64,000 nucleotides of DNA. It comes from Pegoplata infirma (Eukaryota > Arthropoda > Insecta > Diptera > Anthomyiidae). Below are positions 32,642 through 44,432 of the stretch, one piece after another (the first letter of the stretch is position 1; every line of letters begins with the position of its first letter). The DNA lies in NCBI GenBank assembly GCA_963921195.1, contig OY992540.1, positions 193,348,692 through 193,412,691 on the forward strand, read 5' to 3'. The translations under genes and the position numbers were made by a program. The notes under the pieces were generated by a model. That model was not told the origin of the DNA. It made no database searches and saw nothing but the letters and a program-made list of their open reading frames with translations.

Positions 32642-35057
32642 TGTGATAATGTATATGGGGCATTCCATGCCAAATCACTCACTTTTAGGCCCGACCCCCT
32701 TCGATTAATTTTATTTTTGGATATGTTTTTGTACGTATTAAATGCAACTTGCAGCCAAATTTTCAGCCTTTTATACCAAGGTGGTGTTGAGTAATCAATT
32801 TTTCAAAATGGCGATTTTTTCCAAAAAATGAAAAAATTTAAATTTTCAATCAATTTTGACCAGTAAAAAATATAGATATTTTAAAAAAAGTTGGACAACG
32901 TTTTGTTGGTATTTAAATGTAGTTTTAGAAAAAAAATGTGAAAAAATTATTCGAAGTAATTATCACTTATTTTTTGACGTTTAAAAATTAAAATCGACTT
33001 TTTGAAAAAGTCCGAAACCTTCGATTTTTTTGTAAAAAACTATAAGAATTCTACTCTAAATTATGCAACTTTTAAGCCATAACTCGAGATGTGATCACAA
33101 TTCTTTCTATTTTTTTTTTAATTTTTAAAATTGCACCTTTTATGTTTTGGCCAGTGTTGCCATATATCAAGATTTATCTTTTTTTGCAAGTTTTTTGAGG
33201 TGCTAAAAAGATTTTTTTTCTGAAAAAAAGATTTTTGGAACGACAAAAACAAAAATTTATTTTCTAAATAAGCTCAAATTACCTCAGAAATATATTTTTT
33301 TTATAAATTTAATATTATTTTTTCATTCTACGCTATAGTGTTACGTGCTTTTTATGTTAAAATTGAATTTAAAAAACAATTTGTGAGTTTTTTTTAATGA
33401 TTTTAATATTTTTTTCAAAAAAAAAGATTTTTTTTTACAAAAAAAAGATTTTTTTTCAGAAAAAATAAGATTTTTCAAAAAAATATATGGTAACACTGGT
33501 TTTGGCTCTGATTTATTTTATATGGAGCTCCAAAAAAAAAAAATGGTAGATACTGACCCTAACTTACCCTAAATATATTCATTTGGAGGTAAATATACGT
33601 CTCACAAAAATTTGGGACGATCGGACATGTGTAAGGCGCTTAGCATGGTCCTTGAAGTTTAAAAAACGGATTACAAGGAAAAATATGAATTTTTTTCTGT
33701 TTTTGCAATTTCTTTGGTATTTTAAGTTAAGTTTTAATTCAAGTGATTACAGAATTATGATGTGGAGTAAAATGCCTTTCTAATAAGGTACTAAAAACTA
33801 AAATCGGTTGAAAATCAGCCAAGTTATTACAACTTCCCCAGGCATCTAGCGTGTGCCATGCAACTTGATTAAAAAATACGAGGCCCTTTTTTTAAATTAA
33901 TTGAAATTTTCTACTGTAATAACATTTTTTCATTATTCATGTTTCAGTGTAATATTTTTTTGACTTTTCCAAATTTTAAAACAAAAAAAATATTTTTTTT
34001 TTAAAAATAGAGATTTCAAAAGGGTGTGGAAAATGCAGGCATTTTTAGCACTAATTTAAAAAATGTTAGCAAAACACAATATGAAAAATACTTGTCATCT
34101 AATAACATTTGAACTTGAAGAATAAAAAAATGTTATTACAGTAGAAAATTTCAATGAATTTCAAAAATCGGATTGTATTGATTAATCAAGTTGTCTGCCA
34201 CACGTTAGATGCCTGGGGAAGTTGTAATAACTTGGCTGATTTTAAACCGATTTCGGTTTTTATGACCTTAATAGAGAGACATTTTACTCTACATTTCAAT
34301 TCTGTAACCATTTGAATTCAAAATTAATTTAAAATACCAAAAAAATTAAGAAAACAGAAAAAAATGCATATTTTCCCTTGTAATCCGATTTTTAAACTTC
34401 AAAGCCGATGCGGCACGCCTTACCCATGTCCGATCATCCTAAAATTTTCTGAGACGTATTTTTACACCCAAGTTAATATATCTAGGGGAAGTTACGGTCA
34501 ATATTTACCAAATTATTTTTTTTGGAGCACCATATAAAATAAACCAGAGTCAAAAAAAAAAAAAAGTGCAATTTTCAATATTTGAATAAAAATAGAACGA
34601 ATAACGATCACATCTAGAATTATGACTTAATAGTTGCGTAATTAAGAGTAGAGTTTTTTGACATTTTAAAAAAAAAATCGAAGGTTTCGGACTTTTTCAA
34701 AAAGTCGATTTTAATTTTTATACGATAAAAAACAAGTGATAATTACTTCGAATAATTTTTCATATTTTTTTTCTAAAACTACATTTAACTACCAACAAAA
34801 TGTTGTCCATCTTTTTTTAATATATCTATATTTTTTACTGGTCAAAATTGATTGAAAATTTAAATTTTTTCATTTTTTGGAAAAAATCGCCATTTTGAAA
34901 AATTGATTACTCAACACCACCTTGGTATAAAAGGCTGAAAATTTGGCTGGAAGTTGCATTTAATACGTACTAAAACATATCCAAAAATAAAATTAATCGA
35001 AGGGGGTCGGGCCTAAAAGTGAGTGATTTGGCATGGAATGCCCCATATGCATTATTT
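32642..35057. repeat. Long inverted repeat, arms ~0.94 and ~1.3 kb
   Basis: The left arm begins ATATGGGGCATTCCATGCC and the right arm ends GGCATGGAATGCCCCATAT. Matching segments run inward (AAATCACTCACTTTTAGGCC; ACCAAGGTGGTGTTGAGTAA; CGGACATG; ACTTCCCCAGGCATCTA) to about 33945 and 34110, leaving a loop of about 165 bp. The left arm is longer because it holds the 347-bp hAT at 33152-33498, absent from the right arm. The arms differ by numerous substitutions, so the repeat is not very recent. Confidence 0.85.
33152..33498. mobile_element. hAT-like MITE, CAGTGTTGCC ends, TSD GTTTTGGC
   Basis: Ends CAGTGTTGCCATATAT and ATATATGGTAACACTG, with GTTTTGGC on both sides (33144-33151, 33499-33506). The opposite arm of the surrounding inverted repeat lacks it, giving an empty-site comparison. 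The interior is filled by AAGATTTTTTTT-type motifs. It is the short relative of the 3.3-kb element at 42968-46264. Confidence 0.85.
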
Positions 35058-35514
35058 TTAGTCTCATCGCCTGTTAAAATCATCAATGCTGCAATGTATA
35101 AAATAAGAGATCTTATACCTTATTTTATACCTTATATGGTAAGGTAAGTTTTGCTGGGTATCACCATTTCAAATTTGTAAAAAATTGCGGTTGTTCCCTA
35201 CGTTCAAGAAATTTTTTAAAAAAGTTTTCAAAATTTCATTCCGCCGACCCTTTTGTAGAGCTTGAAATAATCTTTTATTTAAAACTAACTTGAGCCAAAT
35301 CCGATAATTTTAAACCGTGGCGCCCATCAATCAAAGTTTTGGCTTTTTAGAAACTTTTTACCAAAAACCCTAAAATTTGATCGAAGGGTGCCACGGGTTA
35401 AAATGATCGGCTTTGGCTCAAATTAAGATTAAATGAAAGATTGTATCAAGCTGTATGAAAGGGTTAAAATAAAGAAATTTTTAGAGTTTTTTTAAAAAAA
35501 AATTCTTAAACGTA

Positions 35515-36405
35515 CACTCAAAATAATTCTGCAGTAAAAATATTAGTAAGTGATTTGGTACCAAAATCTACTAATAAGTTACTAATTACCAGTAGTACGG
35601 TAGTTTTTTAGTATCTTCAAAGTACTAAAATTTGTAATTTTTACTGGTTTTGAATAATATTAGAAAAAATTTTAGTATTGATTACACAGTGATACAAAAT
35701 CGAACTTTCGGAATCGGAATGGGATGAAACCAAAAGCAAATGAAAGCTGACGTTTTCCATAAAAAAACCCTCACTGCCTTTTTTTAGGTCAGAGCTAGAT
35801 TTTATTTTACACGCATTTAAAGTTGGTGATTTTAAAGCATTTAAAGTTATTGTGTACTTATCATGTCCTACTTTAAAGGCCCCTGGTGGTGCCCTTATTG
35901 AACATGTAGGGTCCAGTTTCCAAACTTAAGCTCAAAATTGCTTCAGCTATGACTGGTATGAATTTTGCTGCAATCGGTCCAGTACCTATTTACTGAATAG
36001 CCAAATTATTAAAATAAACCACTGTACACCATTGCGTATGATTGTTATTTAAAGGCAATTATTAATATAAATCACTGGACACCGTTGCGTATGATTGTTA
36101 TTTAAAGGCAATTACAATATTAATCATTCGCCACTAATACAGTTTTCAAGCATTTATTATTATAATTATAATAAAAGTGCACTAACTTCAAATGCGTGTA
36201 AAAAAAATCTAGCTCTGAACTAGAAAAAAGCCTTGAGGGGTTTGTTATGGAATATGTCAACTTTCATTTGCTTTTGGTTTCATCCCATTCCGATTTTGGG
36301 TGTTGCACTGTGTTACCAACGCCTGCACTAGATCATTTTGGACTAAAAAATTAGTTCATTAGTAAAATTTTTAGTATGGAATACCCACGTTTTTTTTTTT
36401 GGGTG
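35515..36405. mobile_element. TA-flanked element (CACTCAAAATAATTCTGCAG)
   Basis: The left end CACTCAAAATAATTCTG is preceded by TA at 35513-35514; the right end TTTTTTTTTTGGGTG is followed by TA. AGTAACTAAT/ATTAGTA motifs recur inside. A CACAGTG element splits it (35686-36312). Confidence 0.55.
35686..36312. mobile_element. CACAGTG-ended element, TTA-flanked
   Basis: The ends CACAGTGATACAAAATCG and TTGGGTGTTGCACTGTG are flanked by TTA (35683-35685 and 36313-36315). It is the reverse-oriented relative of 17109-18314 without that copy's 0.6-kb insert, and contains a short internal duplication (AAATCACTGGACACCGTTGC near 36070 after CCACTGTACACCATTGC). Confidence 0.75.
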
Positions 36406-36409
36406 TAGG

Positions 36410-37110
36410 AAAAAACCATCCATTTTGCAATTTTTTGACAAATTTTAAATGGCGATATATCGAAAACCATTCGACCGATTTTATAAATTTTGTGATGTTC
36501 GTATTCAGCATGATAAAATTAATAAAAATAATATATCACAAGATATTTTTTTTTATTTTTTCATTTTCAAAAATCCAAAATTTTGATGTAAATTTTCCAA
36601 AAGTCCAAAACTTTGATCGATGGGCGCTTGAACATAGGAAAAAACCGCAATTTTTTTCAAATTTTAAATAGCGATATCTCGAAAACTGTTCGATTTTAAT
36701 TTGTTTTTATATTCGTGCTCAGCGCATTAAACATTCGTCTTCTAATTCTCAATGGGTGTAGAGTCGAATACGTATTAATGTTTTAGTTTGAACATTAACA
36801 ATTTGTCATTTTAAACTACAAGTAGGTTTTTATATTTGTTTAATAATCCTTACAATGGAATCTGACAAATTCCAAAACACGAGTCGATCAAGTATCGACT
36901 AGCAAAAATGACCAACATAAATAAATTTAAAACAGAAAAATAACTTTCTTGAAAATTATTCTATTAAGAATATCATAGTTTTAATTAGTAAACAAAATAA
37001 TGACTTTCGGACCGGAAGACTTTCAAATTTAAAACAAAAAAAAAAAATCCTGCATACATTTTCCTGCCACCCAAATGTAAATTCAAGATTCCCAAACGAT
37101 TTAATGACGA
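36410..37110. other. AT-rich repeat-like DNA, no gene
   Basis: Phrases such as GGCGATATATCGAAAACCAT and TTCGTATTCAGCATGATAAA recur diverged near 54600-54690, so part of this is an interspersed repeat. No domain-bearing frame is present. Confidence 0.4.
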
Positions 37111-37112
37111 TA

Positions 37113-37607
37113 CACAGAAAAAAACGAATTGTTATATTGACCCCCATATTTGTGAATACAATTAATTTTTTTCACTGAAAGTGCTCCTATACGAACATTT
37201 TTAATATCCACAAACATTTGTCAATTTTGATTGTTGAAAAAAGAATTGATAAATGAGATTGTAATAGTTCTCTTTAATTAATATTTGTATTGACAAACCT
37301 ACAAAATCTTAAATTTTTTTTCAACAAAGAAATTCAACAAACACTAACACAATTTGTTGATCTGACAAATGTAAAAAATCGTATTTTTGTTTTCAACAAA
37401 GAAATTCAACAAACACAAAAACTTTTGTTGATATGATAAAATAATTTTGAAATAAAATTACTTGACTGAGTTTGTTGAAAACAAAATCGAAATTTTTTAT
37501 TATAGGCTAACAGGCGGCCGTTTTTACAAAATGTTTGGTTGATATCATGTTTGGTTGATTTACAATTCCTGTTTGTTGATTTAAATTTGACGATTTTATT
37601 TTCGGTG
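37113..37607. mobile_element. TA-flanked element (CACAGAAAAAAACG)
   Basis: Ends CACAGAAAAAAACGAATTG and CGATTTTATTTTCGGTG, with TA on both sides. Internal motifs TTGTTGATATGA/AACAAACACTAAC repeat. It is related in style to the element at 55525-56314, with ATTGTTGA-type motifs. Confidence 0.6.
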
Positions 37608-37609
37608 TA

Positions 37610-38700
37610 ATAATAAATCGTTAAACAGGGCAGCACTGCTTAGTATGGCCACATCCAAAATCAAAAAAGACCCGAACATCTACCAAATATTTCCTAGAGG
37701 CTTATTATAGCAAAAAAAAGAAGATAATTATATTAGGAAATTCATTTATAAAATTTATTAGAAAATTATTTTAAAAAAATCCTAAAGTTCAAACAAAAAT
37801 AGCCATATAAAATGAAAAATCCCCCAAAACAGTAAATAGCAGACAGACTGACGTTATAAAAACAATAGCAATAATCATGATAAACAAGACGAAAAAAAGA
37901 GAAGAAGAAAATACAAAAAAAAACACAACCATATAAATTGGCATACTCCATTAAAGAATGATTTTCGAAAGCAACAACTACAGCAAAGCTAAACTAAGCA
38001 GCAACAAACAAACATAAACACCAACAACATTAGCAGCCAAAAGTAATTTAACAAAAAGGAGAAACACTACACAACAACAACACTAAAGCACACAATAATG
38101 AAAACAATTCACGAAAAGGAGAAACTTTAATAAAAATTTGGAGAAAATGGAGAAATATATTGGAAAGTAATTGTGAAAGAGGAGAATAATTATTGAATGG
38201 GAATTCCTAGATAACTGGAGAAATTTAATTCTTATTGGAATACACAATAAGAACATGATAAGAGTAAAGAGCTCAGCTATATTCTTGAAAAGAGAGCAAC
38301 TATATGTGTGCTTAACAAACGAGAACCAACGATCATGCGCCATGTTTTTATGAGTAATTTATCAAAGGAGAATTTAATTATACTCTCTTGTGCTTGTGTG
38401 TGTGTTAAAAGAGCTCAGCTATAGTTCAGAACAAAGAGCTCAACCCTATATGTTTTTTGGTATGTTTTAGTGGAAATAAATTTTATTTAATGTTTGTTTA
38501 CCGTAATAAAAAGGTGGTTTTGGTTAACGCCCCTGCCCTGTTAACATTTTATAACGACTACTTTGAACAAACATCGATAACAGGAATGATAATTGAAAAA
38601 TTACGACTTGTGTACTAATTTGTTTTGCAAAAATCAAGGTACTTTTTGGAAAATAATGGTACTTAAACAGTGAACTTATTCATGTTTGGCAAAAATTATT
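37610..38700. other. Unique-looking AT-rich DNA
   Basis: 37980-38110 is rich in AACAACAACA and AACA runs, like untranslated sequence of fly genes; GAGCTCAGCTATA occurs at 38270 and 38410. No splice-bounded frame or domain was identified, so no gene is called. Confidence 0.35.
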
Positions 38701-38710
38701 ATTACATTTT

Positions 38711-39150
38711 TTGTATACCTTCTCCCATTACAGTATGGGGGAATTGTACTTCCTTTGTGAGTATCAAAATATCGGTAAAGAACTCAATTTTACTCATGTG
38801 ATTGTCAGTGAGTGTGAGTGGTAAAAAATTGCGTGAGTGAGTGTGCGTGAGTAAGATTTTTGCGTGAGTGAGTGTGCGTGAGTCGATTTTTTTGCGGGAG
38901 TCTGCGTGATATATTTTCACTTTATATTTTCTTTTGTACAAAAAATCAAAAAAAATTGTAAAATTTGCTAAATTTTAAATTTCGTCCCGAAAAAGCTTAA
39001 GTTTTGCTTAAAATTTTGATAGATTTTTGATATATTTATTTTTATTTTTTGTTTTTTCACAAATAAAAGTTTCGCGAGAGTGGGTACACGTGAGTTTGAG
39101 TGAAACTTGTGTTAGTGCACGTAAGTGTGAGTTGCATAAAATTTACTCAC
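38711..39150. repeat. Decayed mini-me end plus GTGAGTG-type repeat
   Basis: 38711-38785 keeps a mini-me left end (TATACCTTCTCCCATTACAG, ATCAAAATATCGGTA). It runs into TGAGTGAGTGTGCGTGAGT and ACACGTGAGTTTGAGTG motifs of the same kind as 8815-9900 and the subterminal repeats of 43243-44692. Confidence 0.5.
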
Positions 39151-39153
39151 GTG

Positions 39154-39417
39154 ATGGTGCGTCCGAGAGGGGTCATGAGACCGATCGCCATTTATTTTTA
39201 CCCTCCAACATTTTTTAAAACATACCTACGCCCTATCTCCACTCCCTAAGTAGGCTCCCATACAAATTACAGTTAAAGCAAATTTTATAAAAATGTATTT
39301 TCGAATGGAAGCCTACTTGGGAGTGGAAATAGGTAGTAGGCATGTTTAAAAAAAAACGTTAAAGGGTAAAAATAAATGGGGGTCGGTCTCACTAATGACC
39401 CCTCTCGGACGCACCAT
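39154..39417. mobile_element. Foldback MITE with ATGGTGCGTCCGAG ends
   Basis: ATGGTGCGTCCGAGAGGGGT at left is the inverse of ACCCCTCTCGGACGCACCAT at right apart from small differences, and the arms continue (CCATTTATTTTTACCCT with AGGGTAAAAATAAATGG; CTCCCTAAGTAGGCTCC with GCCTACTTGGGAG). It is 264 bp with no coding capacity. Relics are at 100-320 and near 41325. Confidence 0.8.
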
Positions 39418-39683
39418 TGGACCTGTAGAAGCTGATTAAATAAAACAAATTTACAAAAAATAAAATAAATTGTATGAGGACCGCCTTAAGAGTTAAAGAT
39501 AGAGGCGTGTTCAGAGAAAATGTTTGGACTAAAAAAATATTGTGGGTCGGTCATACATTTGATTGCTCTAAGGCAGTGTCGGGCATTTTTGTAATTCCTA
39601 TTCCCGCGTAAATAGGCTAAAAAATGCTGCTTTTGTGCAGTAGACACACGTACACAATAAAATTCTGTTGCTTGCTTGACTTT

Positions 39684-41124
39684 CCCAGTTGGCTCTGTCT
39701 TCAAGACATCTTAGACGACGGGTGCACGACCCATGTAAATCGTTGACGAAAGATGGATGACAGTCCACACAAGTCGTGAACGACACTCTCACACAAAAGA
39801 TCCAAAATTCATACAAGACATGATGAGCGACACTGTCGCTCAGAGTGTCGTGAATTTTAGCGATGACGATATGAGCGAATACTTCCTCCGAATTGTCGTG
39901 TATGACCAACTCATCGACTGTTTGCTCTACCTTATCGTTGACGACCATATAGGCGACTTTGTCTGCTATATAATCGTTGACGACCGTACTGGCGACACAT
40001 TCCCTCATACGGTCATCGACGACAATGTGAAGGACAATTTCCCCCATTAAGTCGTCCACGACCCTATGAGGGGCAATTTTTTCAGTGAAATAAAAGCAAA
40101 TTTTTTTTTTATTAAATTTTTTTTTATTTTATATTTAATTGTTATAAAAAAGAAACGAAAAAAAATAAAATAAAAAATAAAATAAAAAAATTAAAAAAAA
40201 TAATAATATATTAATTAAAAAGTTGAAGATCCCATTTGATATTTAAAGATCCATTTGATTTTTTGTCGTTCCATTTAAAACTTTTAACAACTTTAAATTA
40301 TTAAAAGAACACGATTCTGAATTTGCACCTTCTTCGATAGCTTTTTGTACATAACTAAATATTTTATACTTACATTTGCTTTTTATTATCGCCGTTAATA
40401 TGGTTCCGTTATTTTGTTTTTTTTTTCTCTCAACAACCTTACGTTGTCGTCAACGGACACGACAACACGACAAGTATTAAATTTTGTCGGTCAGTATGTC
40501 GTAAACAAAGAGCAATATATATATCAACGGAGAGTGCGATTTACGACAATCTTCATATATTGCCGCTCATTTGTCGTCAATGGAGTTTAGTACACGACAA
40601 ATATTAAATATTGTCGGTCAGCCTGCCGTAAACCATGAGCAATATATGACAACTAAATGAAATTGTCGTTCATATTGTCGTTAACATAGTTTGGCTGACG
40701 ACAACATAAAGATATTGTCGCTCATATTGTCTTCAATCGGCATCAACTGACGACATATTTAAGACATTATCGCTCATCTTGTCGTTAACGGAATTCAAAT
40801 ACACGACACATATGAGAGATTGTCGCTTGCTTTGTCGTGAACCAAGTTTGGCCGAAGACAACTTAAAGACATTTTCGCTCATCTTGTCTTCAATATATTT
40901 TCTATACACGACAAGTACTAAATTTTGTCGCTTAACTTATCTCCAACTGGATGTTACACAAGACCAGTTGAGTATTTTGTCATGCAGATAGTCGTTAGCG
41001 AATATTTCCGTTGCATTGTCGTTAGAGAAAATTTAATCGACACATGTCTTGAACGACAAATTCTTAACTATTGCTTACGAAATCGTTGAAGACAGCGTCG
41101 TCTACGACGTTTTGGCCAACTGGG
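39684..41124. mobile_element. CCCAGTTGG element with GTCGTTGACGAC internal repeats, 12-bp flanking duplication
   Basis: The ends CCCAGTTGGC and GCCAACTGGG are inverses, and a perfect 12-bp direct repeat TTGCTTGACTTT flanks them (39672-39683, 41125-41136). The interior holds many diverged units of about 52 bp, such as TTGTCGTTCATATTGTCGTT and CTGACGACAACATAAAG, in facing orientation on the two sides of an AT-rich core (40080-40230). Long overlapping frames on both strands (39598-40059 minus, 39757-40050 plus) come from these repeats. No transposase. Relatives: 43469-44432, 62672-63294. The duplication length does not match a common superfamily well; a 9-bp (Mutator or foldback-like) duplication extended by chance is possible. 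Confidence 0.7.
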
Positions 41125-41459
41125 TTGCTTGACTTTACGCTTGCTACTACCACACAAGCATAAATGTTTTAGTATGTGTGTGCCCCCAAGTGCTTTAAGG
41201 GCACTCTTAGGGCAGTTAGAGCGGTTAGAGCAAATTAAAAAAAAAATAGTTTTGTGTGGGAGCCCCTTAGAAATTGGAGATATGGTATTAGTTTGTTCCG
41301 AAGACATGTTTAGACTTAGATTAATGGGGGTCGATCTTGAAAATGGCCCCTCTATGACGCACTTGGAGCAGTAGAAATGATTTTAAGATTGGAAAATTAC
41401 AATACAATTTTTTCCAAAAATTAAAAAAAAATAGTAATAATTGTTATCTCACGATCCTA

Positions 41460-42186
41460 CACTCAAAATAATAACTCTGTAAAATGACTGTAATCTCAAT
41501 TCAACAGATATTTGACAGAGTTTTCTGTCAAAATACAGATTTAAAGAAAATACTTTGTATTTTGTTGTGAAAAAAAACAAAGTTTCCTCTGTTATATTAC
41601 TTTTTACTTTGCAATCTTAATTTTACAGATAATTAACAGAGTTTTCTGCTAAAATAAAGATCTAATCAAAATACTTCGTATTTTTTTATAACCAAAAAAG
41701 TTTTCTGTTTTGAGTAGTTTTTGTTTTTGTTACCAAACATCAAAATTTTATCTGTTTTTTTTTTGAGAAAACGTTGAAAATGTAGCAAAAAAAAGTTATA
41801 ATTTTTTTTTTTCAGAAATCTTATAAAAATTTTACAAAATAACATGCATTTAACTAAACTCTGTAAATTTACATAATTTTCTTTGCTAAATGGTGGTTTA
41901 TTTAACCAATATTTTACTAGAAACTCTGTAAATTAACAGTTTTTTTTGTCCAAATCATTTTACAGAGCTTTATGTAAAATTACAGAGTTTTCTCTGAAAA
42001 AAAGCTTTCATATTTAACCAATATTTTACTATAAACTCTGTAAATTAACAGTTGTTTTCTGTCATAATCATTTTACAGAGTTTTTTAGTAAAATTACCAA
42101 GAAATGTTGTTAGCTGGAAAAGTATCGTGTACTCTGTTAAATTAGCAGAGTTTTTCTGTAATTTAACAGAGTTATTATTTTGAGTG
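41460..42186. mobile_element. TA-flanked element (ACTCTGT family), second copy
   Basis: CACTCAAAATAATAACTCTG and CAGAGTTATTATTTTGAGTG form the ends, with TA at 41458-41459 and 42187-42188. Many TTTTACAGAGTTTT motifs. Same family as 22577-23166, but longer (727 bp) through extra internal repeats. Confidence 0.8.
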
Positions 42187-42379
42187 TACTGGGCAAAAAA
42201 AATTTAGAATCGATAGAAGTTTTATACAAAAAAATTTCAAAAAAATCGAAGAGTACAAACATTTTCAAAAATGAGATTTAAATTTTAAAACTTAAAAATC
42301 GCATACTAGAGCGCTTTTAAGATTTTTTTTTGGATTTTTTTTAAAGTACGTAAAAAAACAAAAATTTTAAAAAAAAATT

Positions 42380-42600
42380 GCTATTTGGACCATTATTGAA
42401 GGATTATGAATAAAAGAAGTTTGAGTAAAGGAACCAACTACCAATTTTTAAAAACTCGATATCTATTGAACGGGTCTTGATCTTAGTCAGTTTAAGTTCG
42501 TAAATGAGCAAAATCGGAACAGGGGAAAAAAGTTCCGCCATATTTTCACAGTTCTTTTTTGTATATTTGTTAAGCAAATACAACAATTTGACGTCAGAAA
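42380..42600. repeat. Mini-me-like fragment
   Basis: TTAAGTTCGTAAATGAGCAA, AATCGGAACAGG and AAAAAAGTTCCGCC match the body of mini-me-like copies 1 and 2 (4535-4590; 9310-9375). Ends and the GTCY tract are missing. Confidence 0.55.
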
Positions 42601-43468
42601 AGAATGTTCAACTTTTTTCCGAAACTTAAACATTTTTCAAAAATTTTTATTTTTCATTTTTGATAACACAAAATCAAATGAAAGTTAATATATTCCATAA
42701 CAATCCCTTAAGGTGTTTTTTTAGTTCAGCGCTAGCTTGTTTTTAACACGCACTTGAAGTTGTTAAACTTTTATTACAATTATTATTGGAAATTGTATAA
42801 GTGGCGTATGCTTAATTTTGTAATTGCCTTAAAATAACAATCATACGCAACGGTGCACAGTGGTTTATTTTTATTAATTTTACTATTTAGTAAGAAGGTA
42901 CTAAACCGATTGCAGCGAAATTCATACCGGCTAACGTAATTTCGGGCTTAAGTTTGGATGCTGGACCCAGTGTTGCCATATATGTTTTTGAAAAAACTTT
43001 TTATTTCTGAAAAAAAATCTTTTTTTTTGTGAAAAAATCTTTTTTTTACAAAAGTATTGAAAAAATTAAAAATTAATACATTATGTATTTTCATTATGTA
43101 TTTTCAATTCATTTTTTATATCAAGTGTAAAAAAAATAATAAAAAAAAACAACCAAGCGTTCATTTGGAGCTCGAAAAGGCTCATAAAAGAGTTCTTAGA
43201 CGTTCAGAAAACATAATCCCATTTTCTTAGCGCTCTTATAATTAGAGATGGGATCGTGAGTGACTTTTCAATCACGATCACGCACGCTCACGAAAAAAAA
43301 ATTGTAATCACGCACGATCACGCACGAACATTTTTTTTCTTCTCACGCTCACGCACGCTCACGTGAGTAGAAAAAAAATTTAGTCACGCTCACGACGTAA
43401 TCACGATCACGAAATACTCATGAATTAAAATATGCAAAAAAAATATTTGTCATATTTTTTATGCATTA

Positions 43469-44432
43469 CCCAGTTGGGAAAGTCCTTGAGCCATCCGTGG
43501 TGACGACTGGCTGACATGTCAGAGTCACACCTGACATCCCCATGACATCTCCAATTACCGAGTTGAGGACAGTTTCATAAAAAAATTGAAAATTTCCTCA
43601 ATCATAATCGACAGTTGTCAGGGGGTGTTGACATTTCCCCTAAGTCGTCTTTGTGGAAATGTCTGATATAGGTCATACGAAAATGCAAAAACTCTTCGTA
43701 TTTCCATTAGTTTTTACTTCCATCCATTTTCTTTATAAATTATCTTTATCATATTAAGAAATAACTTTTCGACTTTGCGATGTTTTTCTCAGAAATTAAA
43801 AAGTTCCCATATTCTGGGCCGTCTTAAAGAATGACGATGGGCACATAAGAACTTGGGGCTCCGCTGGAAAGTAAAAAGTCGCACAAAAAAAAAACATTCT
43901 TTTGGTACAAATTAAATTCATGTGATTGCCTGTTTTAAGAAAAAGAAACTAAAAAAAAATATTTTGGGCAGTGAGGTAATTTTTCTTAACTTTTTAAAAC
44001 CATGAAATTCGTGAAAAAAAAAAAAAATTCCTGTACGAAAAATGTCTCAGAATCTGAGAATATTTTTATACGAAAAACGTCTCTGAATCTGAGAGTTTTT
44101 CAATACGAAAAGTGTCTTAGAATCTGAGTCTTTTTATTTTGGAAAAACTTCTCTGAACATTAGACTTTTAAAATCTCAGAATCTGAAACTTTTTCTGTAC
44201 GAAAAATAGTTATGGTTAAAACGGTACTGCCCAGGTAGATGTAAAAGTTTAGTTTAATATACTGCTATTGTGAAGACATTTCCTTATAGTTGAGGATTTT
44301 TTCACAAACTTAAAACAAACATTCATTGATGACAATGTTAGCACATGTCCTCAAGAAATACCTAATATATGTCAGAATTTGAAGACATTTCCTGATGGAA
44401 GCACGGTGCAAATTCCTCAGTGAGCCATTTAC
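43469..44432. mobile_element. CCCAGTTGG-family element, one end lost
   Basis: It begins CCCAGTTGGGAAAGTCCTTG and follows the reverse complement of 62672-63294 (GAGCCATCC; GACATGTCAGAGTCAC; AATATACTGCTATT; GAAGACATTTCCT) but stops at CCTCAGTGAGCCATTT without the closing CCAACTGGG. Where the other copy has a tRNA-like segment, this one has an insert with a 35-bp-satellite relic. Confidence 0.65.
44038..44210. repeat. Degenerate 35-bp satellite relic
   Basis: Four to five units of the type GTCTCAGAATCTGAGAATAT, TTTTTATACGAAAAA. The TCTCAGAATCTGAGA palindrome links it to the arrays at 11.7-12.2 and 13.7-14.6 kb, but the spacer is different (TACGAAAA instead of TATAGAAAA). Confidence 0.7.

Larger units (their letters stand above)
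32039..35158. mobile_element. TA-flanked element with CCCAGCAAAAC ends, carrying a long foldback
   Basis: The ends CCCAGCAAAACTT and AAGTTTTGCTGGG are perfect inverses, flanked by TA (32037-32038, 35159-35160). Its own interior (32050-32390) is rich in AATAATGCATTA/TAATGCATTA motifs. A piece of another element end (TAGAGATGGATTCACG, 32393) and the long inverted repeat at 32642-35057 are nested within. Confidence 0.7.

Noticed and set aside
39598..40059. 153-codon minus-strand frame overlapping a 97-codon plus-strand frame
   Set aside because: Both are generated by GTCGTTGACGAC-type repeats of the CCCAGTTGG element, have no domain, and mirror each other.
41129..41374. Pair of overlapping 79-81-codon frames with mixed composition
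   Set aside because: Adjacent to the CCCAGTTGG element and overlapping a foldback-MITE relic; no domain, and both strands are open.
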